From contig CAMLFX010000038.1 in assembly GCA_946479435.1 (NCBI GenBank), positions 1 to 27,756 of the forward strand: a DNA stretch of 27,756 nt, in the 5' to 3' direction. Positions 14,834 to 22,937 of the stretch are shown here, piece by piece. Source of the stretch: an uncultured Sphingobacteriales bacterium (GTDB taxonomy: Bacteria > Bacteroidota > Bacteroidia > Chitinophagales > Chitinophagaceae). Position 1 is the stretch's first letter, and every line of letters begins with the position of its first letter. The position numbers and the translations under genes are program-made. Below the pieces are notes generated by a model. That model saw nothing but the letters and a program-made list of their open reading frames with translations. It did no database searches and had not been told where the DNA came from.

Positions 14834-16708
14834 TTATTTGTATAATTCCAGTTTAAGGACATCTGCAAGTACTTCCTGTCTTTCAGGGTTCCATAAATAG
14901 ACGTTTATTTTATCGCCATTTTGTATGTTTTTGGGTAAAGGAACATAGTAGTATACCGCCCCCCAAAACCTATGCTCAAAGTGTTGTAAATTATATTCTT
15001 TTGGTATGTGCTTACAACTATTGTTAGCTATACCTATTTTATTGTCTATTCTGCAGGCGTGCCAGGAAATATATTCATTTCCACGCTTTATCTCAATCAC
15101 CAGCATACGGTTAGGATATTCGGGCCATGCTATCATATAAAATCTGCCGCTGGCTTTTAGCCATTTAGCATCACCGAAAGAAGTAGAATTATAAACAACG
15201 CTTATTCCATCGGGCATATACTCAGCATTTTTCATTTCGCATACATTATTGCTTTTGTTGGTAGGGTCGGGTATTGTGTAAGTAAGTGTGGTGTCTTCAT
15301 AATTGTTGTATGCAAGTGTGGCTAAACGTACTAGTTTGTCGGTATCAGGCTGCGGTACAGCAGTATCGTTTACTACAAAGTCGTTGTAGTTCATTTTGTT
15401 CTTATACAGCATTTGTATGCAATACTGCATGTTAGCGTTTTCGGTATCCAGCATCAGTTTGGCTTTTAGCATGCTGAATGAATAATTGACGCTTATCATA
15501 AATAAAACAAGCGCTGAAAAAACAGCCTTTACTACTACATTCCTTTTATTGATAAAATTTATAAAAGAGGCGAGTGGTATAGCTAATAGCGGATACATGT
15601 GTATCATTGGCCTTGACCCTAATCCATTAATGTAATTAAAGCAGTACCATGAATAAATAATGTAGATGTATATAGGCAGAATAATGTATATGCTCCAGGC
15701 CCACTGCTTAAATTGCCTATACAAAAGCAAGCCTGACAATGCAAATAACATTACCAGCGAATAAGGCAACCATCCATTTGAAAAATGGAATAAACCCTCA
15801 ATTAATTTAGGATGGCCCCAGTTAAATGATTGCTCGCCATAGCTGTAAAAAATATATTTTCCTGATACCATTTTCCAATACAGTAGTTGGGGTATTACAG
15901 GCAATATTGATATAAATACTAATAGTAACAGCTTGAATTTGTGTCGGCTAATAAATACCAGCTTTTCTTTTACGGTTTGTTTGTTGTAAACGTTATAAAG
16001 CAATGGAATGAATACACAAACAATATCTGTAGGGCGTATTACAATTATTAAGCCTGTTATAAAGCCAATAAGGGCGAATAACCATGTCTGCGGCTTTTCA
16101 TGCACTTTAATTGTAAGCAGCATCAGCAGGCTATATAAAAAGAATATGGGCACGTGGCTCATGCCATATTGGTAAACCGAAAACCAGAATAAATTAGTAC
16201 CTAGGAAGATGGTGCAGACTGCGAGCAGCGGTATCAGATTTGAATAGTACCGTCGAAGTATATTATATAAGATCATCAGCCCTAACAGGCAATATAACAA
16301 GTTACCTAACCATATTGCGTTCGCATAAGTGGTTGTAAATCCATTAGGGTGATGCCCAATAGTCAATTCATATATATGTGCTGCAGCAAAAGCTGGTAAT
16401 TCAAGCATTGCTATACCGTATGTATACTGCATAAATGCAATTCCTTTCGGGCTTAGCTTTTTTGAGTCATTAAGCTGGTCAGCATAATGTATTGCCGATT
16501 GTGCTATAGTTGAGTCGTTCTGCGGTAATACTTCGGGGCTTTTTAGGTTATGATATATAAGAGTACTGGGTAAGTACAGATAATATCCCATTGCATCGCC
16601 AAAGTAGTGACTGCCCTGTTTACCAAAATTTATATTGAATGAAACAGCCACACATAGTGTGATGAAAACTATCAGTATACTATATGTTCGTTTTGCTACG
16701 CTATTCAT
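14834..16708 (-). CDS. GT-C-like polytopic membrane glycosyltransferase candidate
   Basis: A 624-residue protein with an N-terminal membrane helix, then about ten more helices (to near residue 410), followed by a soluble C-terminal domain of about 200 residues. The first extracytoplasmic loop holds FGDAMGYYLYLPSTLIYH, an acidic site resembling the D-x-x-Y element of lipid-linked GT-C sugar transferases (GT39/ArnT-like). I infer a transferase using a polyprenyl-linked donor, but no diagnostic motif beyond this loop and topology is visible, and it could be an unrelated membrane protein. It is a single gene; no polysaccharide cluster lies next to it. Confidence 0.65.
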   Translation of the reverse strand: MNSVAKRTYSILIVFITLCVAVSFNINFGKQGSHYFGDAMGYYLYLPSTLIYHNLKSPEVLPQNDSTIAQSAIHYADQLNDSKKLSPKGIAFMQYTYGIAMLELPAFAAAHIYELTIGHHPNGFTTTYANAIWLGNLLYCLLGLMILYNILRRYYSNLIPLLAVCTIFLGTNLFWFSVYQYGMSHVPIFFLYSLLMLLTIKVHEKPQTWLFALIGFITGLIIVIRPTDIVCVFIPLLYNVYNKQTVKEKLVFISRHKFKLLLLVFISILPVIPQLLYWKMVSGKYIFYSYGEQSFNWGHPKLIEGLFHFSNGWLPYSLVMLFALSGLLLYRQFKQWAWSIYIILPIYIYIIYSWYCFNYINGLGSRPMIHMYPLLAIPLASFINFINKRNVVVKAVFSALVLFMISVNYSFSMLKAKLMLDTENANMQYCIQMLYKNKMNYNDFVVNDTAVPQPDTDKLVRLATLAYNNYEDTTLTYTIPDPTNKSNNVCEMKNAEYMPDGISVVYNSTSFGDAKWLKASGRFYMIAWPEYPNRMLVIEIKRGNEYISWHACRIDNKIGIANNSCKHIPKEYNLQHFEHRFWGAVYYYVPLPKNIQNGDKINVYLWNPERQEVLADVLKLELYK

Positions 16709-16747
16709 AGGGCAATAAGGCTTGCAACAATAATAAGCACAAAAAAC

Positions 16748-16776
16748 AAAAAAGGGCAGCCTCAGCCACCCTTTTT
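16748..16776 (-). terminator. Intrinsic terminator after PhaE-like gene
   Basis: On the minus strand, AAAAAGGG pairs with CCCTTTTTT across a short loop, followed by a further T-rich run. It begins 27 bases after the stop of the PhaE-like gene. Confidence 0.75.
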
Positions 16777-16802
16777 CTATCCTCTAATCAATTATTCTCA
16801 AT

Positions 16803-18311
16803 TTACGCTTTCTTAGCAGTAGTACGTTTTGCCGTAGTTTTTTCTTCAGCAACTTCTTCTTCGTTTTCACTTTCCAGTTCCATCATTTTTTCCATTTGGC
16901 GTACTTGCTTTTTCAGATCGTAGATGGTTTTGTACAGTTCATCCATTTCGCTACGTGTAGCAACCGGGATACCAACCATCATTTTTTCCATTTGGCCTTC
17001 TACGTCTTTACGCAGCTTCAGTTGCATAGCGCTTACTTCAGCCATCAGTTGGCTGTATTCATCGCTTTCAAAAAGAGATACATAAACTTTATCGCTAATG
17101 TTCAGCCATTCCTGGTAAAGAGCAAGCATATTATTTACTTCTTCACCTTTTTGCAGTTTGTCGGTAATGTTTTCAGCTATCTGGTCCATCACTTTTGTAC
17201 CTTGATTGTATATCATGTACTGAAGCTCTGCATTCTTAATGCTATAAACCATCATGCGGTTGCTAATATCGCTCCAATCAACAAACGATTGTGTTTGTTT
17301 GTTAGGCGTCATCATCTTCATCATTGGCGCCATTACATTACTCATGTTTTGGTACCATGTGTTATAACCATTCAGCATGTTCGGGAACATTGCTGAATTA
17401 TCAGGCATAAAGTTGCTGGCCATGCCGCGCATTTGTTGAAACTGGTTCATTGCGTTTTGGCTGGTTTGCGTCATACCATTCTGCATCATTGTGCCAAAGT
17501 TCTTCATGTACTCGCGTGTATTTTCCGGCATAAAACCGAAATACTTATCCATTACGTCTTTGTACATTTCAGGGTTCATGTATTGCTTATACATGTCCAT
17601 ATTGAACGTTTTTTCTTGTATCGACTTCCACATTGGCGCCCACATTTCAGCAAAACGGGTAAAGCCTTCCGATACATTTACCATGTTGCGGTAAGCATCT
17701 TGTACTGTACCGTTTTCCATGTTTTTATGCAGGTTAGCGAACCCATTGTTCAGCAGTTCATAATATTGGTTGAAGATGCTGGTAGCGTTTTCGCCTGCTT
17801 TTTTCCATGTATCCATATTCATTGGGTTGTTAGCCTGAAACTGGTTCATCCAGTTATTCATGCTATTCATACCATTCATCCAGCTGTTAGCATTGTTCAT
17901 GTTGTTCATCCAGTTGCTGGTATTACCCATCATATTGTTCCACATATTCATTGGGTTGAAATCTGCAGCGTTGTTAGCAGTTGCATTTTTCATGTGGCTT
18001 TGGTTCATTTCCCACATTTGTTTAGCCCAATTCATTTGCGTGCTGAACCAGTTTTGATAAAACTCGGTCATTTTCGACATATTGTCTTTTGCAGTTTCGG
18101 TTGTGTTGGTAGCCTGATCTGCAGTTTTAGAGAAAATGTTTTTTTGATTGTCCAACCAATTCTTATACCACTCACTGCCTTTTTGCACAGTATCATTTAC
18201 CATAGTATTGCCATTAGCAATCTTTTGGGTGCTTTCAACAATAGTGTCTACAGCTTTTTTCTGCGCACTTACCATGTTTTCTACAAAATTTTTGCTGTCT
18301 TGGTTAGCCAT
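16803..18311 (-). CDS. phaE: PhaE-like class III PHA synthase subunit, extended
   Basis: A 502-residue Met/Asn/Trp-rich soluble protein. The C-terminal third has the PhaE pattern: YQEWLNISDKVYVSLFESDEY, a long helix, then GIPVATRSEMDELYKTIYDLKKQVRQME. PhaE is the non-catalytic partner of PhaC in polymerising (R)-3-hydroxyacyl-CoA. Residues 121-160 hold four 10-residue units with Trp at positions 124, 134, 144 and 154. The protein ends in a Glu run and a Lys/Thr/Ala tail (EEKTTAKRTTAKKA), recalling the basic tails of PHA-granule and nucleoid proteins. Characterised PhaE proteins, as I recall, are about 350-370 residues, so this one is long. A MaoC/PhaJ gene diverges upstream. No PhaC is in the window, so a phasin-like role is the alternative. 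Confidence 0.72.
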   Translation of the reverse strand: MANQDSKNFVENMVSAQKKAVDTIVESTQKIANGNTMVNDTVQKGSEWYKNWLDNQKNIFSKTADQATNTTETAKDNMSKMTEFYQNWFSTQMNWAKQMWEMNQSHMKNATANNAADFNPMNMWNNMMGNTSNWMNNMNNANSWMNGMNSMNNWMNQFQANNPMNMDTWKKAGENATSIFNQYYELLNNGFANLHKNMENGTVQDAYRNMVNVSEGFTRFAEMWAPMWKSIQEKTFNMDMYKQYMNPEMYKDVMDKYFGFMPENTREYMKNFGTMMQNGMTQTSQNAMNQFQQMRGMASNFMPDNSAMFPNMLNGYNTWYQNMSNVMAPMMKMMTPNKQTQSFVDWSDISNRMMVYSIKNAELQYMIYNQGTKVMDQIAENITDKLQKGEEVNNMLALYQEWLNISDKVYVSLFESDEYSQLMAEVSAMQLKLRKDVEGQMEKMMVGIPVATRSEMDELYKTIYDLKKQVRQMEKMMELESENEEEVAEEKTTAKRTTAKKA

Positions 18312-18454
18312 GTTGTTAGTTTTTATTTTTAAAATATTTTTATCGCTTTACTATTGTACAAAAGAAAAATATCTATATTAGCGAAGCATTTCTGCACTAT
18401 TAATCTTTCGTTACCTTGCTTCAAGGGTTCAATTATTAGAACCTTTTGGCGGCG

Positions 18455-18462
18455 CAAAGGTA
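18455..18462 (-). promoter_or_regulatory. Candidate -7 element for PhaE-like gene
   Basis: The minus strand reads TACCTTTG, an exact TAnnTTTG match. Its leader of about 130 bases could form two small hairpins, CCTTG/CAAGG at 18414-18426 and AAGGGTTC/GAACCTTT just beyond. No -33 TTTG is seen. Confidence 0.5.
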
Positions 18463-18621
18463 TGGATTTCTTTTAATATAATTTTAATTATTTCTATTTC
18501 CCCATTTCAAGGCATACTGCCGCAATAAAAAACATTTGTGCCAACCATTTTTTAATAAATAGTGGCGGAATATTGCTTTTTACCGCGCAAAGCGTTTTTA
18601 TTGTAAACAAAATCATTTGCT

Positions 18622-19035
18622 ATGCTAAAAGTTGGAGACGAGTTCCGTCATAAATTCAGTTATACACAGGAAGATGTAGATACCTATGCGCGTGTAAGCG
18701 GAGATATAAACCCTTTGCATATAGATCCTCAGGCAGGTAAAGACAGCATGTTTGGCCGCAATATTATTCATGGCTTTTTAGGTGCAAGTGTATTCACCAA
18801 AATATTTGGTGCATTATGGTATGCTGATGGTCATGTATACATGAGCCAAACCATGAAGTGGATGAAGCCCATGTTTGTTGGCGAAGAATACGAAGCGGTA
18901 ATAACCGTGAAAGAAATTTACCCCGAGAAAAACCGCATATTATACGATTGTGCTGTTTACGAAGTAAGCACCGGCGATAAAACAATTGCAGGCGAAGCTT
19001 TATTACTTAATAAGAAGCAATACGTATGGAGTTAG
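18622..19035 (+). CDS. phaJ: MaoC/PhaJ-type (R)-specific enoyl-CoA hydratase
   Basis: A 137-residue single hotdog domain of the MaoC family. The hydratase motif SGDINPLHIDPQAG has the catalytic Asp28 and His33, and GRNIIHGFLGASVFTKIFG follows as in PhaJ. Such enzymes hydrate trans-2-enoyl-CoA to (R)-3-hydroxyacyl-CoA, feeding beta-oxidation intermediates to PHA synthase. Other MaoC proteins serve other pathways, so the PHA role rests on the divergent PhaE-like neighbour across the 310-base intergenic region. A terminator hairpin closes the gene. Confidence 0.82.
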   Translation: MLKVGDEFRHKFSYTQEDVDTYARVSGDINPLHIDPQAGKDSMFGRNIIHGFLGASVFTKIFGALWYADGHVYMSQTMKWMKPMFVGEEYEAVITVKEIYPEKNRILYDCAVYEVSTGDKTIAGEALLLNKKQYVWS

Positions 19036-19060
19036 TCATGCTAAAGTCATAAGATATTTT

Positions 19061-19097
19061 AAAGCGCCCGATTCATTTGGGCGCTTTACTTTTTTAT
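19061..19097 (+). terminator. Intrinsic terminator after phaJ
   Basis: AAAGCGCCC, a 9-base loop, GGGCGCTTT, then ACTTTTTTA. Confidence 0.82.
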
Positions 19098-19178
19098 CGG
19101 CTTTAACGGGTTAAATAGCGATTTTTCCTTATCTTGTAAACTTATTTTTAATTCGGTTTTAATCTTTTTACAATTTCA

Positions 19179-21008
19179 ATGAGAAAATTTCTATTGGTAG
19201 CAGTTTTAGCTGGCCTGGGTGGCGTAGCTACGGCTAAGCAGGTGGATATGCAAACGGCTAAAAGTGTCGGCCTTCATTTTCTGGAAAGCAAGGTAGGGGA
19301 CGATGTACTATCTGGCACCGGCCTTGAATTGGTGTACACATCAAAGTCTGCCGATGGTAAAGACTGTTATTATGTATTTAATGCAGGTGATAAAGCTTTT
19401 GTGATGGTAGCTGCCGACGACCAGGTGAAACCTGTATTTGGTTACTCAACAGAAACTTCTTTCGATGTAAACAATATACCTCCCAATGCATCGGCTATGT
19501 TGGGCGACTACAAGCACCAGATAGAATATGTAGTAGTACACAAGATACCTGCTACTGTAGCCATAAAAACTAATTGGGAATACCTGATGAGCAGCACTAA
19601 TGTGGCGCAACGTGGCACCGCTGGCGTTACTCCGGTATTACCGTTATTGAATACAAAATGGAATCAAAATCCGTACTATAACCAAATGTGCCCATTGGAT
19701 GGTGGTGCTCTTTCAGTAACAGGTTGTGTAGCTACGGCGATGGCGCAGGCTATGAAATACTGGAACTATCCTAAAACAGGTAACGGTTCACATAGCTATA
19801 GTTCACCTTATGGTACCCTGTCTGCAGATTTCGGTGCAACTACTTACGACTGGAATGCTATGCCCAATATAATTACCAGCAACAATGCTGCAGTAGCAAC
19901 TATCAACTATCATGCAGGTGTAAGTGTTGATATGAATTATAGTGCAAGTGCTAGTGGTGCGTATGTTACAGATCAATTTGGCCCTGTTTGCGCTGAAGCG
20001 GCTTTCAAGCAATATTTCAGGTATAAGTCAACTGCGCAAGGTGTAATGCGTGATGACTATTCGTATGAAGACTGGGTGGATCTGCTGGTAAACGAAATAG
20101 ATCATCAACGTCCAGTAGTCTATGCTGGCTTTGGCGATCTGGGTGGTCACTGCTGGTTAGCTGATGGCTACGATGCAGATAAGCTGATGCATATTAACTG
20201 GGGCTGGGGTGGCGCATCTAATGGTTACTTCGATGTAGAAGGCATGAACCCTCCTTCACTGGGTACCGGTGGTGGTAGTGGCGGCTTTAACGCAGGTCAG
20301 CATGTTATCATAGGTCTGGAACCTGCTAATATGGGTACCCCCGATGTTTATGAAAGAGATATGCACGGAAATAATATTAAAGAAAACGCATGGGTGTTAC
20401 CGCTGACTACTGTCGCTGGTTCTTCTGTTGATATTAATACGGAAGGTTCAAATTTTCACGTAACTAACGATCTGGATTTTTACCAGGTTGAATTACCTGC
20501 TGGTGACGAATATACCGTTAAAGCTCGCCTGCAGGATGCTACCAGCAGCAATAATGGAAATGTATATACGCTCAATGCAAAATTTGCCATGTCAACCAAT
20601 GGCGGTTCTACATGGTTTGTTTATAATGATAGTATAGCTGCTCCTTTACAGGTGTTGCGTGGTGGCAATGTTATGTTTCGCGTAGCTCCGGTAGTAGCCG
20701 GCGATATGGGAACCTACAGGCTTGATATGGAAATTGAGAGAAAACCAACTGGTATTGCTAATGTCAATAATAACGATGTAGCAGCTAGTGTTTATCCTAA
20801 CCCGGCAAATAATAAAATAAATATCAGCCTTAGCGACGTGAATGCAACAATTGCTTTGATAGATATTCAGGGCCGTATTGTAAAGAATATTCCTGCAAAC
20901 GGTACATTAACTGCTATTGCAACAGATGATGTTGCTAATGGTTTGTATTTTGTACACATAAAATCAGGCAATCAAACTATAGTACGTAAAGTTACTATCG
21001 CCCATTAA
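19179..21008 (+). CDS. C10 (streptopain-like) peptidase with T9SS sorting domain
   Basis: A 609-residue secreted cysteine protease. It has a signal peptide (residues 1-19), a Spi/propeptide-like domain (about 20-140) that keeps such enzymes inactive, and a C10 catalytic domain (about 150-375) with Cys183 in VTGCVATAMAQAMKYWNYP, His324 in GGHCWLADGYD, and the downstream HINWGWGGASNGYF block. Next is a pre-peptidase-like beta domain (about 395-520). The end is a T9SS type A sorting domain (about 538-609) with YPNPANN and a GLYFVHI strand. It would be exported by Sec, then moved across the outer membrane by type IX secretion and anchored or released. A small secreted protein follows after 5 bases. 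Confidence 0.94.
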   Translation: MRKFLLVAVLAGLGGVATAKQVDMQTAKSVGLHFLESKVGDDVLSGTGLELVYTSKSADGKDCYYVFNAGDKAFVMVAADDQVKPVFGYSTETSFDVNNIPPNASAMLGDYKHQIEYVVVHKIPATVAIKTNWEYLMSSTNVAQRGTAGVTPVLPLLNTKWNQNPYYNQMCPLDGGALSVTGCVATAMAQAMKYWNYPKTGNGSHSYSSPYGTLSADFGATTYDWNAMPNIITSNNAAVATINYHAGVSVDMNYSASASGAYVTDQFGPVCAEAAFKQYFRYKSTAQGVMRDDYSYEDWVDLLVNEIDHQRPVVYAGFGDLGGHCWLADGYDADKLMHINWGWGGASNGYFDVEGMNPPSLGTGGGSGGFNAGQHVIIGLEPANMGTPDVYERDMHGNNIKENAWVLPLTTVAGSSVDINTEGSNFHVTNDLDFYQVELPAGDEYTVKARLQDATSSNNGNVYTLNAKFAMSTNGGSTWFVYNDSIAAPLQVLRGGNVMFRVAPVVAGDMGTYRLDMEIERKPTGIANVNNNDVAASVYPNPANNKINISLSDVNATIALIDIQGRIVKNIPANGTLTAIATDDVANGLYFVHIKSGNQTIVRKVTIAH

Positions 21009-21013
21009 AAACC

Positions 21014-21487
21014 ATGAAGAAAGCGCTGTTGCTATTATTGGGAGGTTATTTTGCAAACAATGCGAATGCACAAGTTGCGACGATGACTTACCCAAGGCTC
21101 GTGGTCTATAAAACAAAAGCCAATTATCGCGATCTGATACCGGTGGCTTTATCCGAAGATAAGTCGCGTATTATATCTTATCCGGGTACTACCGATGTGA
21201 AGCTGGCCGAAGGTTACATGAAACCCTCAAAGCTGAAGAAAGGCTACCTGCTCGATAATCAGGGTATTGGTAAAAACGTAGCTTTCCTGGGTATTACTTA
21301 TGAAGAGTATGCTAAAATGGGAAAAACACTATCGCGCGATGAAATGTTCGCTAAAATTGTAGATAAAGATCCGCTGCTGGAACTTTATGACTGCGGTGAA
21401 CGGAAGGGGGAGCAATCTTCACTTATTAAAAGCCTGAAGAAAAGTATCAGGAAAAAAAAGCTTAGCGATTGTAATAAAATAAAATAG
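21014..21487 (+). CDS. Secreted protein of unknown function coupled to C10 peptidase
   Basis: A 157-residue exported protein: signal peptide MKKALLLLLGGYFANNANAQ, then a conserved-looking domain (YPRLVVYKTKANYRDLIPVAL, GYMKPSKLKKGYLLDNQGIG, NVAFLGITYEEYAKM) and an end with DKDPLLELYDCG followed by a Lys-rich run. I recognise the pattern from uncharacterised Bacteroidota proteins but cannot name a function. The 5-base gap after the protease shows joint translation; it could be an inhibitor, chaperone or passenger, but nothing visible decides this. Two Cys (in the DCGERK and SDCNK segments) could form a disulfide. Confidence 0.78.
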   Translation: MKKALLLLLGGYFANNANAQVATMTYPRLVVYKTKANYRDLIPVALSEDKSRIISYPGTTDVKLAEGYMKPSKLKKGYLLDNQGIGKNVAFLGITYEEYAKMGKTLSRDEMFAKIVDKDPLLELYDCGERKGEQSSLIKSLKKSIRKKKLSDCNKIK

Positions 21488-21488
21488 T

Positions 21489-21517
21489 AAAGCGCCGGTT
21501 ATCCCGGCGCTTTTTTT
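21489..21517 (+). terminator. Intrinsic terminator
   Basis: AAAGCGCCGG, loop TTATC, CCGGCGCTTT, and a T run to 21517. It closes the peptidase unit. Confidence 0.9.
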
Positions 21518-21564
21518 AACTTTTCTCAATAGTATCATTAACACCGCCTCAACAAGACTACTGC

Positions 21565-21572
21565 TACTTTTG
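21565..21572 (+). promoter_or_regulatory. Candidate -7 element for DUF1232 gene
   Basis: TACTTTTG, an exact TAnnTTTG match, 16 bases before the ATG. An AGGGGG run (21581-21586) lies directly before the start codons, an unusually strong purine stretch for this genome. Confidence 0.5.
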
Positions 21573-21588
21573 TAGAAATAAGGGGGAT

Positions 21589-21903
21589 ATGATGATGCAG
21601 AAATTTACTTCAGCACGTGGGGCACGTAATACAAAACACCTGGTAGATCTTTTCCATAACCGGAGAACTTTGTGGCAAATGCTGAGAGAGGCGTTTACCG
21701 GTAAATACAAAATGTCGGTGCTTACTAATATGGTTTTTATATTGGGTATTGTGTATGTCTTATTTCCGTTCGATCTTGTAACGGATTTTATACCATTCTT
21801 TGGCTGGCTGGATGATGGGTTGGTAGTGTTTCTTGTAGTAAAACGCTTACAGAAAGAAACGCAACGTTATAACCGCTCAAAAGTTATGCAGCGAAGGAGG
21901 TAG
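21589..21903 (+). CDS. DUF1232 (YkvA-like) membrane protein
   Basis: A 104-residue protein with the DUF1232 core: GKYKMSVLTNMVFILGIVYVLFPFDLVTDFIPFFGWLDDGLVVFLVVKRLQKE. The PxDLxxDxxPxxGxxDD pattern between two membrane stretches is diagnostic. Function of the family is unknown; members are small inner-membrane proteins. The N-terminal 45 residues are basic and soluble. Two adjacent ATG codons could start it; the first is used here. Single gene. Confidence 0.88.
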   Translation: MMMQKFTSARGARNTKHLVDLFHNRRTLWQMLREAFTGKYKMSVLTNMVFILGIVYVLFPFDLVTDFIPFFGWLDDGLVVFLVVKRLQKETQRYNRSKVMQRRR

Positions 21904-21929
21904 AAGGAAGATGCCTCAACTTTCTAATG

Positions 21930-22388
21930 TTAAATCTTAACTTCTTTGGGTACAAACAGGCTTACGTTGCCTTTATTACGTATCACATCGCGTACCAGGG
22001 TCGATGATATGGTAGAATATTCAGGTGAGCAGGTGAGGAATATAGTTTCAATTTCAGGTGCCAGCATGCGGTTCATATCTGCTATCGCCTTTTCATATTC
22101 AAAGTCGGCTATATAGCGTATGCCACGAAGTATGTAGTTGGCGCCTATTTGTTTACAATAGTCAATAGTCAGGCCTTCGTACCCCGATACCTCTATTCGT
22201 TTATCATCCTTGAATATTTCGCGCATCCAGTCACAACGCTGCTCTACACTAAACATAGGCTGCTTCGAAGAGTTGATGCCTACACCTATTACTAATTTAT
22301 CGAATAGCGATACTGACCGTCTTATAACATCTACATGCCCTTTTGTTATAGGGTCGAATGTGCCGGGGAATAAACTGATTCTTTGCAT
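21930..22388 (-). CDS. coaD: Phosphopantetheine adenylyltransferase
   Basis: The penultimate step of coenzyme A synthesis, joining 4'-phosphopantetheine to AMP from ATP in the cytoplasm. The 152-residue product has the nucleotide-binding TxGH-type motif FPGTFDPITKGHVDVIRRS, the RGIRYIADFEYE helix, and the C-terminal EYSTISSTLVRDV (ISSTxxR) motif that binds the phosphate. Normal length. It is the last gene of the DUF3822-rsmD-coaD run, 3 bases after rsmD. Confidence 0.97.
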   Translation of the reverse strand: MQRISLFPGTFDPITKGHVDVIRRSVSLFDKLVIGVGINSSKQPMFSVEQRCDWMREIFKDDKRIEVSGYEGLTIDYCKQIGANYILRGIRYIADFEYEKAIADMNRMLAPEIETIFLTCSPEYSTISSTLVRDVIRNKGNVSLFVPKEVKI

Positions 22389-22391
22389 AGT

Positions 22392-22937
22392 TTAAGCAGG
22401 TTGTAATGCGAAAAAACTAAAAACAGTTGTTCCGTAATTCTTCATGCGCAAAAAATTAGGGTGTTGTTGATAGTCATTACGCGGTGTATGTTCCAGCACA
22501 AATATACCATCGGGCATCAGCATATTCTTATCAAATACAAGCATAGGTATATCGTCAATATTTGCTAAAGCATAAGGTGGCCCTGCAAATATAAAATCGT
22601 ACTGCTCCGTACTTTGTTTCATGAATTTAAATACATCGCCACGTATTATTTGAAGCTTATTGCTAATGCCCAGTGCTGCTGCGGTTTTTTTTATGAAGTT
22701 GATGTTGCCGGCATCACGCTCTATAAGTACCAGTTCTGAAGCTCCCCGCGATGCCAATTCATAGCTGATGCTGCCTGTTCCACCAAAAATATCGCAGGTT
22801 TTTATGCCTTCAATATCTATCATATTCTCCAGTATATTGAACAGGCCCTCCTTGGCTACATCGGTAGTAGGCCGGGCAGGGGTGCTGGTAGGTGGGCTAA
22901 ATCTTCTTCCGCTGAATTCTCCGCCAATTATACGCAT
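22392..22937 (-). CDS. rsmD: RsmD-type 16S rRNA (guanine-966-N2) methyltransferase
   Basis: A 181-residue class I SAM-dependent methyltransferase. The start MRIIGGEFSGRRF, then RPTTDVAKEGLFNIL, the SAM-binding loop DIFGGTGSISYELASRGA and the acidic ELVLIERD all fit RsmD. The catalytic motif IV, normally D/N-PPY, reads GPPY at residues 119-122, with the rest of the loop intact. The open frame extends upstream to 22976, but ATG 22937 gives the family start and still overlaps the DUF3822 stop by 10 bases, indicating translational coupling. It lies between DUF3822 and coaD, the usual Bacteroidota order. Confidence 0.9.
   Translation of the reverse strand: MRIIGGEFSGRRFSPPTSTPARPTTDVAKEGLFNILENMIDIEGIKTCDIFGGTGSISYELASRGASELVLIERDAGNINFIKKTAAALGISNKLQIIRGDVFKFMKQSTEQYDFIFAGPPYALANIDDIPMLVFDKNMLMPDGIFVLEHTPRNDYQQHPNFLRMKNYGTTVFSFFALQPA

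Noticed and set aside
17433..18332. 299-residue plus-strand open frame opposite the PhaE-like gene
   Set aside because: Its His/Val/Phe/Ile-rich product is the mirror of Met/Asn-rich codons on the other strand; there is no domain, and the minus-strand frame has a clear family pattern.
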